From: JBDTMT01 sp033764095
GTDB lineage: Bacteria > Desulfobacterota > Binatia > HRBIN30 > CADEER01
DNA length: 25,605 nucleotides
Direction of reading: 5' to 3'
Assembly: GCA_033764095.1 (NCBI GenBank)
Contig: JANRJF010000273.1
Span: 1 to 25,605, forward strand
Shown here: positions 7,481 to 15,780 of the stretch, one piece after another
Layout of the letters: every line of letters begins with the position of its first letter
Numbering within the stretch: the stretch's first letter is position 1
Notes under the pieces: generated by a model
Databases searched by the model: none
What the model was told of the DNA's origin: nothing
Seen by the model: only the letters and a program-made list of their open reading frames with translations
Translations under genes and position numbers: made by a program

Positions 7481-8053
7481 ATGCGAAAGAGTCATTGGAT
7501 TGCGGCTGGTGCACTTCTGCTCAGCCTCTCCGCGACGGCCGCGCTGGCCGCCGACGGCGAGCCGGGCAAGGCGGGCAAGTACCAGTCGAACATGGTCAAC
7601 GCGTCGGCCGACTGCACCACGCCGACCGAGTTCACCGGCGGCGCCCTGCCGTTCGCGGCCTGCCCGGCCACGGACAACCCGAGCTGCACGTTCGGCGACA
7701 AGGGCCAGGCGAAGGTTCAGGCCAAGGCCAAGGACGACGTGTCGCTGGCCCTGAAGATCAAGGGCCTGGAGAACTGCCCTGACGGCACCGTGCTGCAGGC
7801 GTTCGCCAGCTTCAAGTCCACTACCAACAACTGCACCGTCAGCGGTCGCTGCACCACCACGTCGATCCCGGCGTTCCCGATCCCGGGCGCGACCTGCACC
7901 GTCAGCGGCGGCGGCTGCCAGCTCAAGACCACGCTCAACACGCTCATCCCGAACCTCATCACCCCGGGTGAGAACACCGCCATCGAGCTCGGCACGATCG
8001 GCGTCGGCGTCGGCACCGTCAACGTCGCCGTTGCCGGCCTGCTGGTGCCGTAA
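7481..8053 (+). CDS. Small secreted protein of unknown function
   Basis: A 190-residue exported protein that I do not recognise. Residues 1-23 form a clear signal peptide (MRKSHWIAAGALLLSLSATAALA, cleavage before ADGEPG). The mature part is Thr/Gly/Val-rich and has about ten Cys residues (for example DCTTP, AACPATDNPSCTF, NNCTVSGRC, GATCTVSGGGC), which suggests disulfide bonds and a beta-rich fold. The tail (ELGTIGVGVGTVNVAVAGLLVP) is strongly hydrophobic. The repeated TCTVSG/NCTVSG words hint at a small internal repeat. A purine-rich ribosome site, a nearby TTGACA and an immediate intrinsic terminator make this look like a strongly expressed monocistronic gene. No function is claimed. Confidence 0.85.
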   Translation: MRKSHWIAAGALLLSLSATAALAADGEPGKAGKYQSNMVNASADCTTPTEFTGGALPFAACPATDNPSCTFGDKGQAKVQAKAKDDVSLALKIKGLENCPDGTVLQAFASFKSTTNNCTVSGRCTTTSIPAFPIPGATCTVSGGGCQLKTTLNTLIPNLITPGENTAIELGTIGVGVGTVNVAVAGLLVP

Positions 8054-8087
8054 GAGAAACTCCGCACGACTCCACCGCGAAGGGCGA

Positions 8088-8119
8088 GGCCGCGACCACA
8101 GGGTCGCGGCCTTTTTTTT
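8088..8119 (+). terminator. Intrinsic transcription terminator
   Basis: A perfect 10-bp GC stem, GGCCGCGACC (8088-8097) and GGTCGCGGCC (8102-8111), has an ACAG tetraloop and is followed by eight T residues (8112-8119). It lies 34 bases after the stop of the small secreted protein and separates it from the convergent molybdoenzyme gene. Confidence 0.97.
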
Positions 8120-8140
8120 GCCCCAGCGCGGGAGGCGCAC

Positions 8141-10111
8141 CTACAGGGCCGCGACCTCGACGCGCGCGTCGTTGAAGCAGGCGCCACCGCCGACGTCGGT
8201 GAGCGCGTCGGCGATCAGCGCCGTCGCGGTGGCGCCGTTCAGCGTGCTCGCCTGCCACAGCCCCTTGGCGAGCGTGACGACGCCGCGCCGCAGGTCGCGG
8301 CTGCAGCGCAGCGGTACGTGGACCTCGCCAAGCGCGTTGAACACGCGCACCGCGGCGCCGTCGCGCAGGCCGCGCGCGGCGGCATCGTCGGGATGCATGG
8401 CGAGCTCGGCGCGGCGGCCGTTGAGCTCGCCGAACACCGAGTTGACGGTGCGGTCGGAGGCCGGTGTGAGCAGCGTCAGCCCCTCGCCGTCGGGCATCGG
8501 CGTGTAGGCCACTGGACCGATCTCCGGCGGACAGAGCTCGATGCGGCCGCTCGGCGTGGTCGGGAAGCTGTTGACGAATGGGATGCACTCGGCGGCGCCG
8601 GCGAAGCGCACCGGCAGCACGCGGTCGCGGCGCAGCGTCGCCAGGTCGTCGGCCGCCAGCGCGTCGTCGAGCAGCGCCGTCTCGTCGGCCTGCGACAAGC
8701 CATCGTCGAAGCCCATCGCCCGCGCCAGGCGGGTGAAGAGCTGCGGGTTGCTGAGCGCCTCGCCACACGGCGCGATCACCGGCTCGGAGAGCTGCGTGAC
8801 GTAGTGCCCGTACGACTTGTGCAGCTCGGTCTGCTCGAAGATGGTCTGCGCCGGCAGCAGCACGTCGGCCCAGCGCGCCGTGTCGGTGAGCACCTGCTCG
8901 TGCACGACGGTGAACAGGTCCTCGCGCGCCAGCCCGCGCAGGATGCGCGCCTGCTCGGGCGTCGAGGCGACCGGGTTGGCGTTGTAGACGAACAGCGCCC
9001 GCACCGGCGGCGTCTGCGGCTCGGTGAGCACGCGGCCGAGCTGCACCATGTTCACCTGCCGCACCGGCTGCGCCAGCTCGGGGCGCGTCACCCGCTCGCG
9101 GCGGATGGCGTGCGCGCGGCTGAGGCTCATCGTCAGCCCGCCGCCGCGCACGCCGAACTTGCCCGCCACCGCCGGCCAGGCGAGCACGGCGCGCGCCGCC
9201 TGGCCGCCGTTGTACGTGCGCTCCAACCCCCACCCGCAGCGCAGCACGGCGGGGGAGGCGGCGAGGTAGGCGTCGAGCAGGCGCTCGATGTCGGCGCGCG
9301 GCACGTCGCACTCGGCGGCGGCGCGCTCGAGCGTGAACGGCGCGGCGCCGCGCGCCAGCTCGTCGAACCCGTTGGCGTGCGCGGCGAGGAAGGCGGAGTC
9401 GGCGGCGCCGCGGCGGATCGTCTCGTTGATCAGCGCCAGCGCCAGCACCGCGTCGGTGCCGGGGCGCGGCGCCAGATGCAGGCTCGCGCCGCGCGCCAGC
9501 GGCGTGCGGCGCGGATCGATCACCGCGACGAAGGCGCCCGCTGCCTGCGCGGCGCGCACCTGCGGCACCAGATGGATCGAGGTGGCGGACGGATTGACGC
9601 CCCACAGCACGATGGCGCGCGCCAGCGGATAGTCCTGCGGCGGGACACCGCCCATGCCGCCGTAGAGGCCGCGCTGCGCCGTGCCGGTGGGCATGGCGCA
9701 GATGGTCTTGAGCAGCTCCGAGGCACCGAGGCGGGCGAAGAAGCGCGCGTCCGCCGCCTCCTCGCCGAGCACGCCGTTCGAGCCGCCGTAGTGATACGGC
9801 AGGATCGCCTCGCCACCGTCGCTGGCGATGATGCGGCGGAAGCGCTCGGCGATCAGCCCGATCGCGTCGTCCCAGCTGAGGCGTTCGAAGCGCGCCGCGC
9901 CCTTGGCGCCGACGCGGCGCTGCGGATGCAGCACGCGCAGCGGCGAGTAGACGCGCTCCGGGTAGCGCCGCACCTTGGCGCAGATGTAGCCGTCGGTGAG
10001 TGGATTGCGCCGCGAGCCGTCGACGCGGGTGACGCGCCCCGCCTCGACCGTCACCGCCAGGCTGCAGGTGTCGGGGCAGTCGAGCGGGCAAACCGAATCG
10101 AGCGTCGCCAT
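8141..10111 (-). CDS. Molybdopterin (bis-MGD) oxidoreductase, COG0243-type
   Basis: A 656-residue catalytic subunit of the DMSO-reductase superfamily. An N-terminal 4Fe-4S motif is complete: Cys8, Cys12, Cys16 and Cys44 (CPLDCPDTC...GYICAK). Typical molybdopterin-binding segments follow: RLSWDDAIGLIAERF (about 77-92), YHYGGSNGVLG (107-116), IVLWGVNPSATS, VIDPRRTPLA, VYNANPVAS and DVLLPAQTIFEQTE. The C-terminal MGD-binding beta-barrel occupies about 535-650 (NSVFGELNGRRAELAMHPDDA). Cys138 in TICAMPTG is a candidate Mo ligand, but I am unsure. It has no Tat signal, so it is predicted cytoplasmic. No Fe-S, membrane-anchor or maturation partner lies beside it, so the electron partner and substrate are unknown. 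An AGGGG site precedes the ATG. Confidence 0.92.
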   Translation of the reverse strand: MATLDSVCPLDCPDTCSLAVTVEAGRVTRVDGSRRNPLTDGYICAKVRRYPERVYSPLRVLHPQRRVGAKGAARFERLSWDDAIGLIAERFRRIIASDGGEAILPYHYGGSNGVLGEEAADARFFARLGASELLKTICAMPTGTAQRGLYGGMGGVPPQDYPLARAIVLWGVNPSATSIHLVPQVRAAQAAGAFVAVIDPRRTPLARGASLHLAPRPGTDAVLALALINETIRRGAADSAFLAAHANGFDELARGAAPFTLERAAAECDVPRADIERLLDAYLAASPAVLRCGWGLERTYNGGQAARAVLAWPAVAGKFGVRGGGLTMSLSRAHAIRRERVTRPELAQPVRQVNMVQLGRVLTEPQTPPVRALFVYNANPVASTPEQARILRGLAREDLFTVVHEQVLTDTARWADVLLPAQTIFEQTELHKSYGHYVTQLSEPVIAPCGEALSNPQLFTRLARAMGFDDGLSQADETALLDDALAADDLATLRRDRVLPVRFAGAAECIPFVNSFPTTPSGRIELCPPEIGPVAYTPMPDGEGLTLLTPASDRTVNSVFGELNGRRAELAMHPDDAAARGLRDGAAVRVFNALGEVHVPLRCSRDLRRGVVTLAKGLWQASTLNGATATALIADALTDVGGGACFNDARVEVAAL

Positions 10112-10204
10112 GCGCGACCCCTAGCCAGGCGCGCGGCGGGCGACAACCGCTCTCCACCGATGTGGTGGCGCGGACTCCGGTTGCAGCTCGGCGGGCGTGC
10201 CGCC

Positions 10205-10296
10205 GTAGCGCGGCCCTGCGTGGCCGCATCCGAAAGTAGCGCGGCCCTCCGTGTCCGCCTTCGAAAGTAGCGCGGCCCTCCGTGGCCGCATCCGAA
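10205..10296. repeat. Three 31-bp tandem repeats, each with a GCGGCC hairpin
   Basis: Units begin at 10205, 10236 and 10267, an exact 31-base period. Each reads GTAGCGCGGCCCTCCG then TGGCCGCATCCGAA with one to three substitutions. Within each unit GCGGCC and GGCCGC can pair around a six-base loop (weakened in copy 2, which has GTCCGC). The third unit is also the outer part of the inverted repeat at 10267-10466. Confidence 0.9.
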
Positions 10297-10466
10297 TGAT
10301 GGTGGCGCGGGCTCCAGCCCCGCGACAAAGATCGGCGACAAGCGCCGATCGACCATGGACGAGGTACGCCTCGTCCAGCGCGTGCGGCGCGAATCGACGA
10401 GCTCGTGCACAGAGCTGGAGCCCTGCGCCACCGTCATTCGGATGCGGCCACGGAGGGCCGCGCTAC
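10267..10466. mobile_element. MITE-like structured element with ~52-bp inverted repeats
   Basis: The left arm (10267-10318) and right arm (10414-10466) are reverse complements over about 52 bases, with one substitution and one single-base indel. The 95-base centre contains two more perfect hairpins, GATCGGCG/CGCCGATC (10330-10350) and TGGACGAGG/CCTCGTCCA (10356-10377), and the palindrome ACGAGCTCGT (about 10397-10406). No transposase gene or flanking target duplication is evident, so it could be a non-autonomous element, a REP/BIME-type repeat, or a structured RNA. Confidence 0.65.
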
Positions 10467-10467
10467 C

Positions 10468-10531
10468 GGGCGAGCGGCTGGGCGAGCGGCTGGGCACGCG
10501 ACGGGCACGCGAAGGCCGCGCGTTCGCGGCC
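10468..10531. repeat. GC-rich direct repeats and hairpin before the larA-like gene
   Basis: GGGCGAGCGGCT occurs twice in tandem (10468-10491), followed by GGGCACGCGA twice (10492-10513). Then GGCCGCG-CGTT-CGCGGCC (10514-10531) forms a perfect hairpin ending in GCGCTACC, the same terminal word as the inverted-repeat element. The remainder of the 10112-10571 gap holds no credible gene. At about 10163-10177, GGTGGCGCGGACTCC looks like a further degenerate copy of the element's inner arm. Confidence 0.6.
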
Positions 10532-10571
10532 GCGCTACCAACCTGCCCGGGGCTGGGCTACGGACTTCGAT

Positions 10572-11885
10572 ATGGAGATCCGACTGGACTACGGGCGCAG
10601 CGGGCTGACCGTGACTCTGCCCGACGACCTCGACGTCGTCGTGCTGGAGCCGCACCCGGTGACGCCGCTCGCCGACCCCACCGCCGCCGTCGCCGCGGCG
10701 CTGGCGGCGCCGATCGGCACGGCGCCGCTCGCCGAGCTGGCGCGCGGGCGGCGCGACGCGGTGGTGGTGATCTCCGACAAGACCCGCCCGGTGCCGTACG
10801 GCATCGTGCTGCCGCCGCTGCTGGCGACGCTGGAAGCGGCCGGCATCGCACGCGAGCGCATCGAGATTCTCGTCGCCACCGGCCTGCACCGCGGCAACAC
10901 GCCGGAGGAGCTGGCGGCGATGACCAGCCCGGCGATCGTCGCCGACTACCGCATCCGCAACCATGTCGCGCGCGACGCGGCGCAGCACGTCCACCTCGGC
11001 CGCACCGAGCGCGGCACCGAGCTGTGGATCGACCGCGGCTATGTCGCCGCCGATCTCAAGGTCATCACCGGCCTGATCGAGCCGCACCTGATGGCCGGCT
11101 ACTCCGGCGGCCGCAAGGCGGTGGCGCCGGGCTGCGCCGGCGTCGACACCATGCGCAGCCTGCACGGCGCCGCCATGCTGGAGGGCCCGATCGGGCCGGG
11201 GCTGATCGCCGACAATCCCTTCCACCGCGAGCTGGTCGGCATCGCGCGCCGCGTCGGCGTCGACTTCATGTGCGACGTCACCATCAACCGCCGGCGGCAG
11301 TTGCTCGGCGTCTACGCCGGCGACCTCGAGGCGGCGCATGCCGCCGGCGTGCGCGCGGTCGAGCAGCACGCCGGCGCCGACGCAGCGCGCCCGGCCGACG
11401 TGGTGATCACTTCGGCCGCCGGGTTCCCGCTCGACGACACCTACTACCAGTCGATCAAGGGCCTGATCGCGGCGCTCAACGTCGTGCGGCGCGGCGGCAC
11501 CATCATCCTCGCCGCCGCCATGACCGAGGGCATCGGCAGCGACGAGTTCCAGCGCTTGCTGAACGAGGCGAACGGGCCGGAGGACTTCATGGCGCGCATC
11601 ACCGCACCCGGCTTCTTCAGTATCGACCAGTGGATGGTGCAGCACCTCTGCCAGGTGCGCCGCAAGGCCGAGGTGATCGTCGTCAGCCACGGCCTGGCGA
11701 CGCGCGACACCAGCCGCCTGATGGTGGACACCGCGCCGACGGTCGAGGCGGCACTGGCGCGCTGTCAGGCGAAGTACGGCGCGCGGCCGCGCGTCACCGT
11801 GCTGCCGGAAGGCCCCTACGTGCTGCCAACCGTGCGCGGCCGCAAGCTGGCGCTCGGCACCGCCTGGCTCGACGACGCGGCCTGA
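10572..11885 (+). CDS. larA: LarA-family (nickel-pincer lactate racemase-like) protein
   Basis: A 437-residue cytoplasmic protein of the LarA (DUF2088) family, whose best-known member racemises lactate using a nickel pincer nucleotide covalently bound to a lysine. Family residues are in place: DKTRP at 69-73, catalytic His106 in ATGLHRG, catalytic His172 in LIEPHLMAGYSGGRKAVAPG, the cofactor-binding Lys182 in GGRKA, and the nickel-ligand His198 in RSLHGA. Later family segments include ADNPFHREL, TSAAGFPLDDTYYQSIKG and GGTIILAA. LarA paralogues act on other 2-hydroxy acids, so lactate is not assured. No larB, larC or larE maturation genes are in the window. It has only a weak ribosome site, just after a repeat-rich stretch, and ends 11 bases from the convergent gene's stop. 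Confidence 0.88.
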   Translation: MEIRLDYGRSGLTVTLPDDLDVVVLEPHPVTPLADPTAAVAAALAAPIGTAPLAELARGRRDAVVVISDKTRPVPYGIVLPPLLATLEAAGIARERIEILVATGLHRGNTPEELAAMTSPAIVADYRIRNHVARDAAQHVHLGRTERGTELWIDRGYVAADLKVITGLIEPHLMAGYSGGRKAVAPGCAGVDTMRSLHGAAMLEGPIGPGLIADNPFHRELVGIARRVGVDFMCDVTINRRRQLLGVYAGDLEAAHAAGVRAVEQHAGADAARPADVVITSAAGFPLDDTYYQSIKGLIAALNVVRRGGTIILAAAMTEGIGSDEFQRLLNEANGPEDFMARITAPGFFSIDQWMVQHLCQVRRKAEVIVVSHGLATRDTSRLMVDTAPTVEAALARCQAKYGARPRVTVLPEGPYVLPTVRGRKLALGTAWLDDAA

Positions 11886-11896
11886 GCGGCAGCGCT

Positions 11897-14155
11897 CTAC
11901 GGCGCTTCGACCGGTACCGGCCCGATACTACGGCCAGTGCCGTCCAGCAGACGCACGAGCAGCGGCCGGCCGCGCAGGGCGGCAGCATCGGTTTCCAGCC
12001 GCAAGTCGCGCGGCAACGCGAGATCGATTGCGGTCCCCGGCAGCGCAGGCGCTCGATCATCAGCCGCGTCCGCTTCGACGACGCGCAGGCCGCGCACCGC
12101 GCCGTGCGGCTGGGTATCGGCGAGGACGCGGCCAGTCCCCAGGTTGACGATCTGCGTGCGCTGCACGATCTGGCCCGGCAGCGCGGGCAGGCGCAGGTCG
12201 GCGATCCAGTCCGCGGCGCTCACGGCGTCGCGCCGCGGACGGATGATGTAGAGCAGCGCCGGGAGCGGACGCGTGCGCCGCGTGCGCAGCGTGAACCCGG
12301 CGTAGCTCCCGGCCGGTTGGAATTGCGCTTCGATCTCGGCCACCAGCGGTTGGTGCTCGATCGACCTGCCCCTCGTCCACTGGAGAACGGCGAGCGGGTT
12401 GGTCACCGCCCAGGCATTCGCGTGCGTCGCGATGGCGTCGATGATGTGCTGTTGCTGCGCGGCGTCGAGGATGACCATCCAGACGTTGGGATTGACGTGG
12501 GTCGGCGGCGCGACGCCGCTCCACAGATAGAGGCTGTCGAGCGGCGGCAGGCCGATGAATGTGTCGGCCGTGGCGAGGTTGAAGGTCAACCAGCGCAGCA
12601 GCGCCGCTTGCGCCTCCGGCAGCCGCACGCGCGCGGCGCCCGGCAACCCGAGCGCGGTCAGACGCGCGTACGCCCGGCCGGCCCGCAGCGCGGCGGCCCC
12701 CTGCAGCGCGCCGACCAATGCCAGCGCACCGAGCGCGAGCGCCGCACCGGCGGTGTGGCGCCCGAGCCGGCGCGGCGACGCGCGCATCACCGCCAGCGCG
12801 TCGTGAAGCGCGACCGCGCCGGCAACGATCAGGAGCACCGTGGCACAGGTGACCTGTGTGCCGGATACCGGGTACACCTGCAGGCTGTTGAGCCACGTCA
12901 CCGCGGCGAGCACGCCGCGCGCGAATCGTTCCTCCGCCGGCATGTCCGCGCGCGGAAGCGTGACCAGCCAGACCAGCGGCAGTGCGACGCGAAACAACGG
13001 CGTGGCATCGCTGGAATACCCGCCCAGCCCGTCTAACGCGGCGTCGACGGACCACACCGCGTAGGCGACGTAGGCGGCGAACGCCGCTCGCGCTCCCGCC
13101 AGCAGCCATGCGGTACGCACCGGCGCGACGCGCTCGCCGCGCGCCACCACCGCAGCGAAGGCAAGTGCGACGACGACGACGCCCAGTGCCGTCGCGTCCA
13201 CCGGCAGACCGCGCGGCGCCACCGACAAGAACGGCAGCGCCTGGGCGAAGGGGACGCGCAACGCCGCGGCCAGCGAGCTGCCATGCATCATCACCGCCGC
13301 AAGGCACGACACGACCGCTGCGCAGCAACCGGCGGCAGCCCACCCGACGTCGCGCCAACCCAGCGCGCGATCTCCGGCCGGCCGCATCCACCACAGTAAC
13401 GGCAAGGGGACCAGGGTCGCGAAGAGCGCGAAGCGCTGCGTCGCCGGCTCGCCGATGGTGCCGTGCGTCATGAGGACCGGCAGGGCGAGGATCGCGGCGC
13501 TGGTCGCGAGGTACAGCCAGGCCGCGCCGCGGCCGGGGAGCGCCGACGCGCACGCCAGCATCACCGCGAGGAGCGCAAAGACGCCGAGGTTGAGTTTCGT
13601 CATCAGCAGGCAGCCGACCACCACGCCCAGCGCAGCGCAGAGCGCGCTGCGCCGATGCGCGGTGAGCAGCGCCGCCAGCACCGGCAGGAGGCTGACCAGC
13701 GCGGTGGCCAGCGCCTGGGGATGACCGGGCTCATTCGCCAGGGCGCGGAGGTGCGTGGCGCTGAGCGCCAGCACGACTCCCGCCAGGACGACGCTGCGGG
13801 TCAGGCGCGCCGCGCAGAACGCGGCGAGGCCGGCGCTGGCGGCCCACGCGCCAACCGTCAGCAGCCGGATCGTGTCGGTCTGCACCGCGACCCCGAGGCC
13901 GCGCAGCACGGCGGCGCTGAACAGGTACGAGAACGGCCCGTATTGCGTAAACACCTCGTCGTACAGCGGCACCCCCTGTACGAACTGCGCCAGCGTCAGG
14001 GTGAGGAAGCCCTCGTCGTCGTAGAGGCGGAAGCCGCTGAAGACGACGAAATACGCGTACGCAGCCGATAGGCTGGCAATCGCTGCCAGCGCCGCGGCGA
14101 CCGCGAGCCGTTCGATCGAGCTCGGCGGTCGCCGATCACCGCTGGTGTCGGTCAT
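11897..14155 (-). CDS. Large GT-C-like multi-pass membrane protein
   Basis: A 752-residue integral membrane protein with about 12-13 hydrophobic helices in residues ~17-490, then a ~250-residue soluble C-terminal domain. The first extracytoplasmic loop carries an acidic motif, FRLYDDEGF at 42-50 (Asp46, Asp47, Glu48), in the place where GT-C fold glycosyltransferases of the GT39/ArnT type have their catalytic acid. FTQYGPFSYLF follows, as in that group. The likely role is transfer of a lipid-linked sugar outside the inner membrane; donor and acceptor are unknown. I chose ATG 14155 because it directly precedes the first helix. It lies 20 bases after the stop of the preceding gene, so it is probably the last gene of the minus-strand cluster. 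Confidence 0.78.
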   Translation of the reverse strand: MTDTSGDRRPPSSIERLAVAAALAAIASLSAAYAYFVVFSGFRLYDDEGFLTLTLAQFVQGVPLYDEVFTQYGPFSYLFSAAVLRGLGVAVQTDTIRLLTVGAWAASAGLAAFCAARLTRSVVLAGVVLALSATHLRALANEPGHPQALATALVSLLPVLAALLTAHRRSALCAALGVVVGCLLMTKLNLGVFALLAVMLACASALPGRGAAWLYLATSAAILALPVLMTHGTIGEPATQRFALFATLVPLPLLWWMRPAGDRALGWRDVGWAAAGCCAAVVSCLAAVMMHGSSLAAALRVPFAQALPFLSVAPRGLPVDATALGVVVVALAFAAVVARGERVAPVRTAWLLAGARAAFAAYVAYAVWSVDAALDGLGGYSSDATPLFRVALPLVWLVTLPRADMPAEERFARGVLAAVTWLNSLQVYPVSGTQVTCATVLLIVAGAVALHDALAVMRASPRRLGRHTAGAALALGALALVGALQGAAALRAGRAYARLTALGLPGAARVRLPEAQAALLRWLTFNLATADTFIGLPPLDSLYLWSGVAPPTHVNPNVWMVILDAAQQQHIIDAIATHANAWAVTNPLAVLQWTRGRSIEHQPLVAEIEAQFQPAGSYAGFTLRTRRTRPLPALLYIIRPRRDAVSAADWIADLRLPALPGQIVQRTQIVNLGTGRVLADTQPHGAVRGLRVVEADAADDRAPALPGTAIDLALPRDLRLETDAAALRGRPLLVRLLDGTGRSIGPVPVEAP

Positions 14156-14174
14156 CGACCCATTTGCGTCCGAT

Positions 14175-15779
14175 TCACACGCAGACGCACAGGTGTGAAC
14201 ATCCTGCACCAGTACAGAGATCACTGGAGCAGCCGTTGCCGTCGTCGCAATCCGCATCGCCTGTGCAGCGGTCGATCGGGCAACCGTCGAGCAGTGCGCC
14301 GACCGCGGAGACCAGGCAAGCGATGCTCGGCCGGCCGTCGCCGGGGCCCGCCGCGCAATCGGAATGGCAGAATCCATCGCTGCAGCCGCTCGCGTCCGCT
14401 TGGCCGAGTGCCAGGGCGACGCCCGCGACCAGCTCCTCGACGCTGACGCGCGCATCGCCGTTGCAGTCGCCGGCACACGCCGCCGGCGTAAAGGGCTGCA
14501 GATCGCGCAGCGCTGCGCTCCAGAGCGTGCCCGGAGCACCCACCGCGGCGACCAGGAAGAACAGGCGATCGCCGGCGACGGTCAGCTGCGACGCGGAGGC
14601 AGAGCCGAGCTGCTGCACGCGACCGGTGCGAGCCACCGTCGCATCGGTGACCCAGAGATCGGTGGTGAGGCGCAGCCCGCCGGGTTGGGTGAACAGCGCC
14701 GCGTCCGCGATGCTGGTCAGGTTCCCGGCCGCGACGCCGTCGAGCAGCCGCGTGGCACCGCCGGCGTCGACACGCCACAGGCCCCAGGGCTCGTCAGCGA
14801 CCCGGGCGCCGAGCAGCAGTTGGTCGCCGACCGCCGCGAGCTCCGAGATCTCGCGGAAGGCGGCGAGTCGACGCGTCCCTTTGACCGTGCCGTCGCTCAG
14901 CCACAGGCCGTTGCGGTCCACCGTCCCGGCCACCGCGAAAGCGACGCCGCCATGGAACGGCGTCAGGCCGGAGACGCGCGCGCCGTAACCGAAGCCGTCG
15001 AGATCGTCCGGCAAGGGCGTCGCGGTCGCCCCGTCCGTCCAGTGGATGTACCCGTTGGCGGCGAAGGCGACGCGGTCGCCGGCGACGAGAAATTCGGTCG
15101 GATGGGCGTCGGGAATGCCGCCGATGGTCGCGAGATGGACGAGCGGCCGGTAGGAGGCCGCGTCGGCACGCGCCACTTCGAAGGCCTGGCAGCATTCCGT
15201 GCTGACGTTGAATGTCAGCAGCGTGAAGCCGGGGCCTGGGTCGATGCGCTCCAGCACGGGGTGATCGACGTAGGAGCTCGGCAGCGGAGTCTGCAACTGC
15301 ACCGTCCCGGCGAGACGGCCGTCGGTTCTCCAGACCTCGCCCTCGCCGGCGGCAAAGTAGAGTGCGTCGCCCTCGACCGCCAGGGCATGCGGCCGCAACC
15401 AGGTGTGGCCGGGCAGCAGGTCGGTGAGACGCTGCGTGCCGGCCGGCGTACCGTCGCTGCGATACAGCGCCGTACCGCCGCTGCCGTCGGCGGCGACGAA
15501 GGCGATGCCGTTCTGCCAGGCAACCAGCTCGGTGGGGTTGGCGCCGGTCGGGCCGGGGATCAGCTCGACGACCTGGCGCGTACCGGCGGCGCTGCCATCG
15601 CTGCGCCAGAGCTCGCGGCCGCTCGCCGGGTCGACGGCGGAAAACCACACCGCCCCGGCCGTGGCGGTGATCCGAGAGATCCCGGTCGGCGCGTCGGCCG
15701 GGTTCGGCACGACGGGGTTTGCCGGCTCGATCGCCGCGAACAGCGCGGAGGTGAGGAGCGCGAGCGCCGCAACTGGCAT
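14175..15779 (-). CDS. Secreted WRSDGTxAGT-repeat protein with dockerin-like and Cys-rich tail
   Basis: A 534-residue exported protein. A short signal peptide (MPVAALALLTSALFAA) precedes a beta-propeller-like body with the repeat ELWRSDGTxAGT: ELWRSDGSAAGT 56-67, ALYRSDGTPAGT 104-115, EVWRTDGRLAGT 148-159 and GLWLSDGTVKGT 291-302, with weaker copies near 332-344 and 374-386. Residues 434-500 are a dockerin-like pair: the first loop is intact (GDCNGDARVSVEELV), but the second (DCAAGPGDGRPSIACLV) has lost regular calcium ligands. Residues 505-534 are a Cys-rich CDDGNGC...C tail. The start is uncertain: an in-frame GTG at 15875, just after the preceding stop, would add 32 basic residues, and no ribosome site precedes 15779. 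Function unknown. Confidence 0.75.
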   Translation of the reverse strand: MPVAALALLTSALFAAIEPANPVVPNPADAPTGISRITATAGAVWFSAVDPASGRELWRSDGSAAGTRQVVELIPGPTGANPTELVAWQNGIAFVAADGSGGTALYRSDGTPAGTQRLTDLLPGHTWLRPHALAVEGDALYFAAGEGEVWRTDGRLAGTVQLQTPLPSSYVDHPVLERIDPGPGFTLLTFNVSTECCQAFEVARADAASYRPLVHLATIGGIPDAHPTEFLVAGDRVAFAANGYIHWTDGATATPLPDDLDGFGYGARVSGLTPFHGGVAFAVAGTVDRNGLWLSDGTVKGTRRLAAFREISELAAVGDQLLLGARVADEPWGLWRVDAGGATRLLDGVAAGNLTSIADAALFTQPGGLRLTTDLWVTDATVARTGRVQQLGSASASQLTVAGDRLFFLVAAVGAPGTLWSAALRDLQPFTPAACAGDCNGDARVSVEELVAGVALALGQADASGCSDGFCHSDCAAGPGDGRPSIACLVSAVGALLDGCPIDRCTGDADCDDGNGCSSDLCTGAGCSHLCVCV

Positions 15780-15780
15780 G

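Noticed and set aside
6222..7514. N-terminal extension of the amidohydrolase to 7514
   Set aside because: The extension runs antisense through the beta-propeller gene, has no domain, and a good ribosome site marks the ATG at 6221.
10205..10296. CRISPR array
   Set aside because: The 31-bp units are contiguous with no unique spacers between them and there are no cas genes; they are simple tandem repeats tied to the neighbouring inverted-repeat element.
8019..10328. 769-codon minus-strand frame and a 650-codon plus-strand frame over the molybdoenzyme
   Set aside because: Both are out-of-frame readings of the GC-rich molybdopterin oxidoreductase gene, which itself has a complete Fe-S motif and family signatures.
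10251..10571. N-terminal extension of the LarA-like protein into the repeats
   Set aside because: The extension is a translation of repeat DNA; LarA family homology begins at the ATG at 10572.
11886..11896. Terminator between the LarA-like gene and the convergent GT-C-like gene
   Set aside because: The gap is only 11 bases and the nearby AGCGC/GGCGCT match is too short and lacks a T tract.
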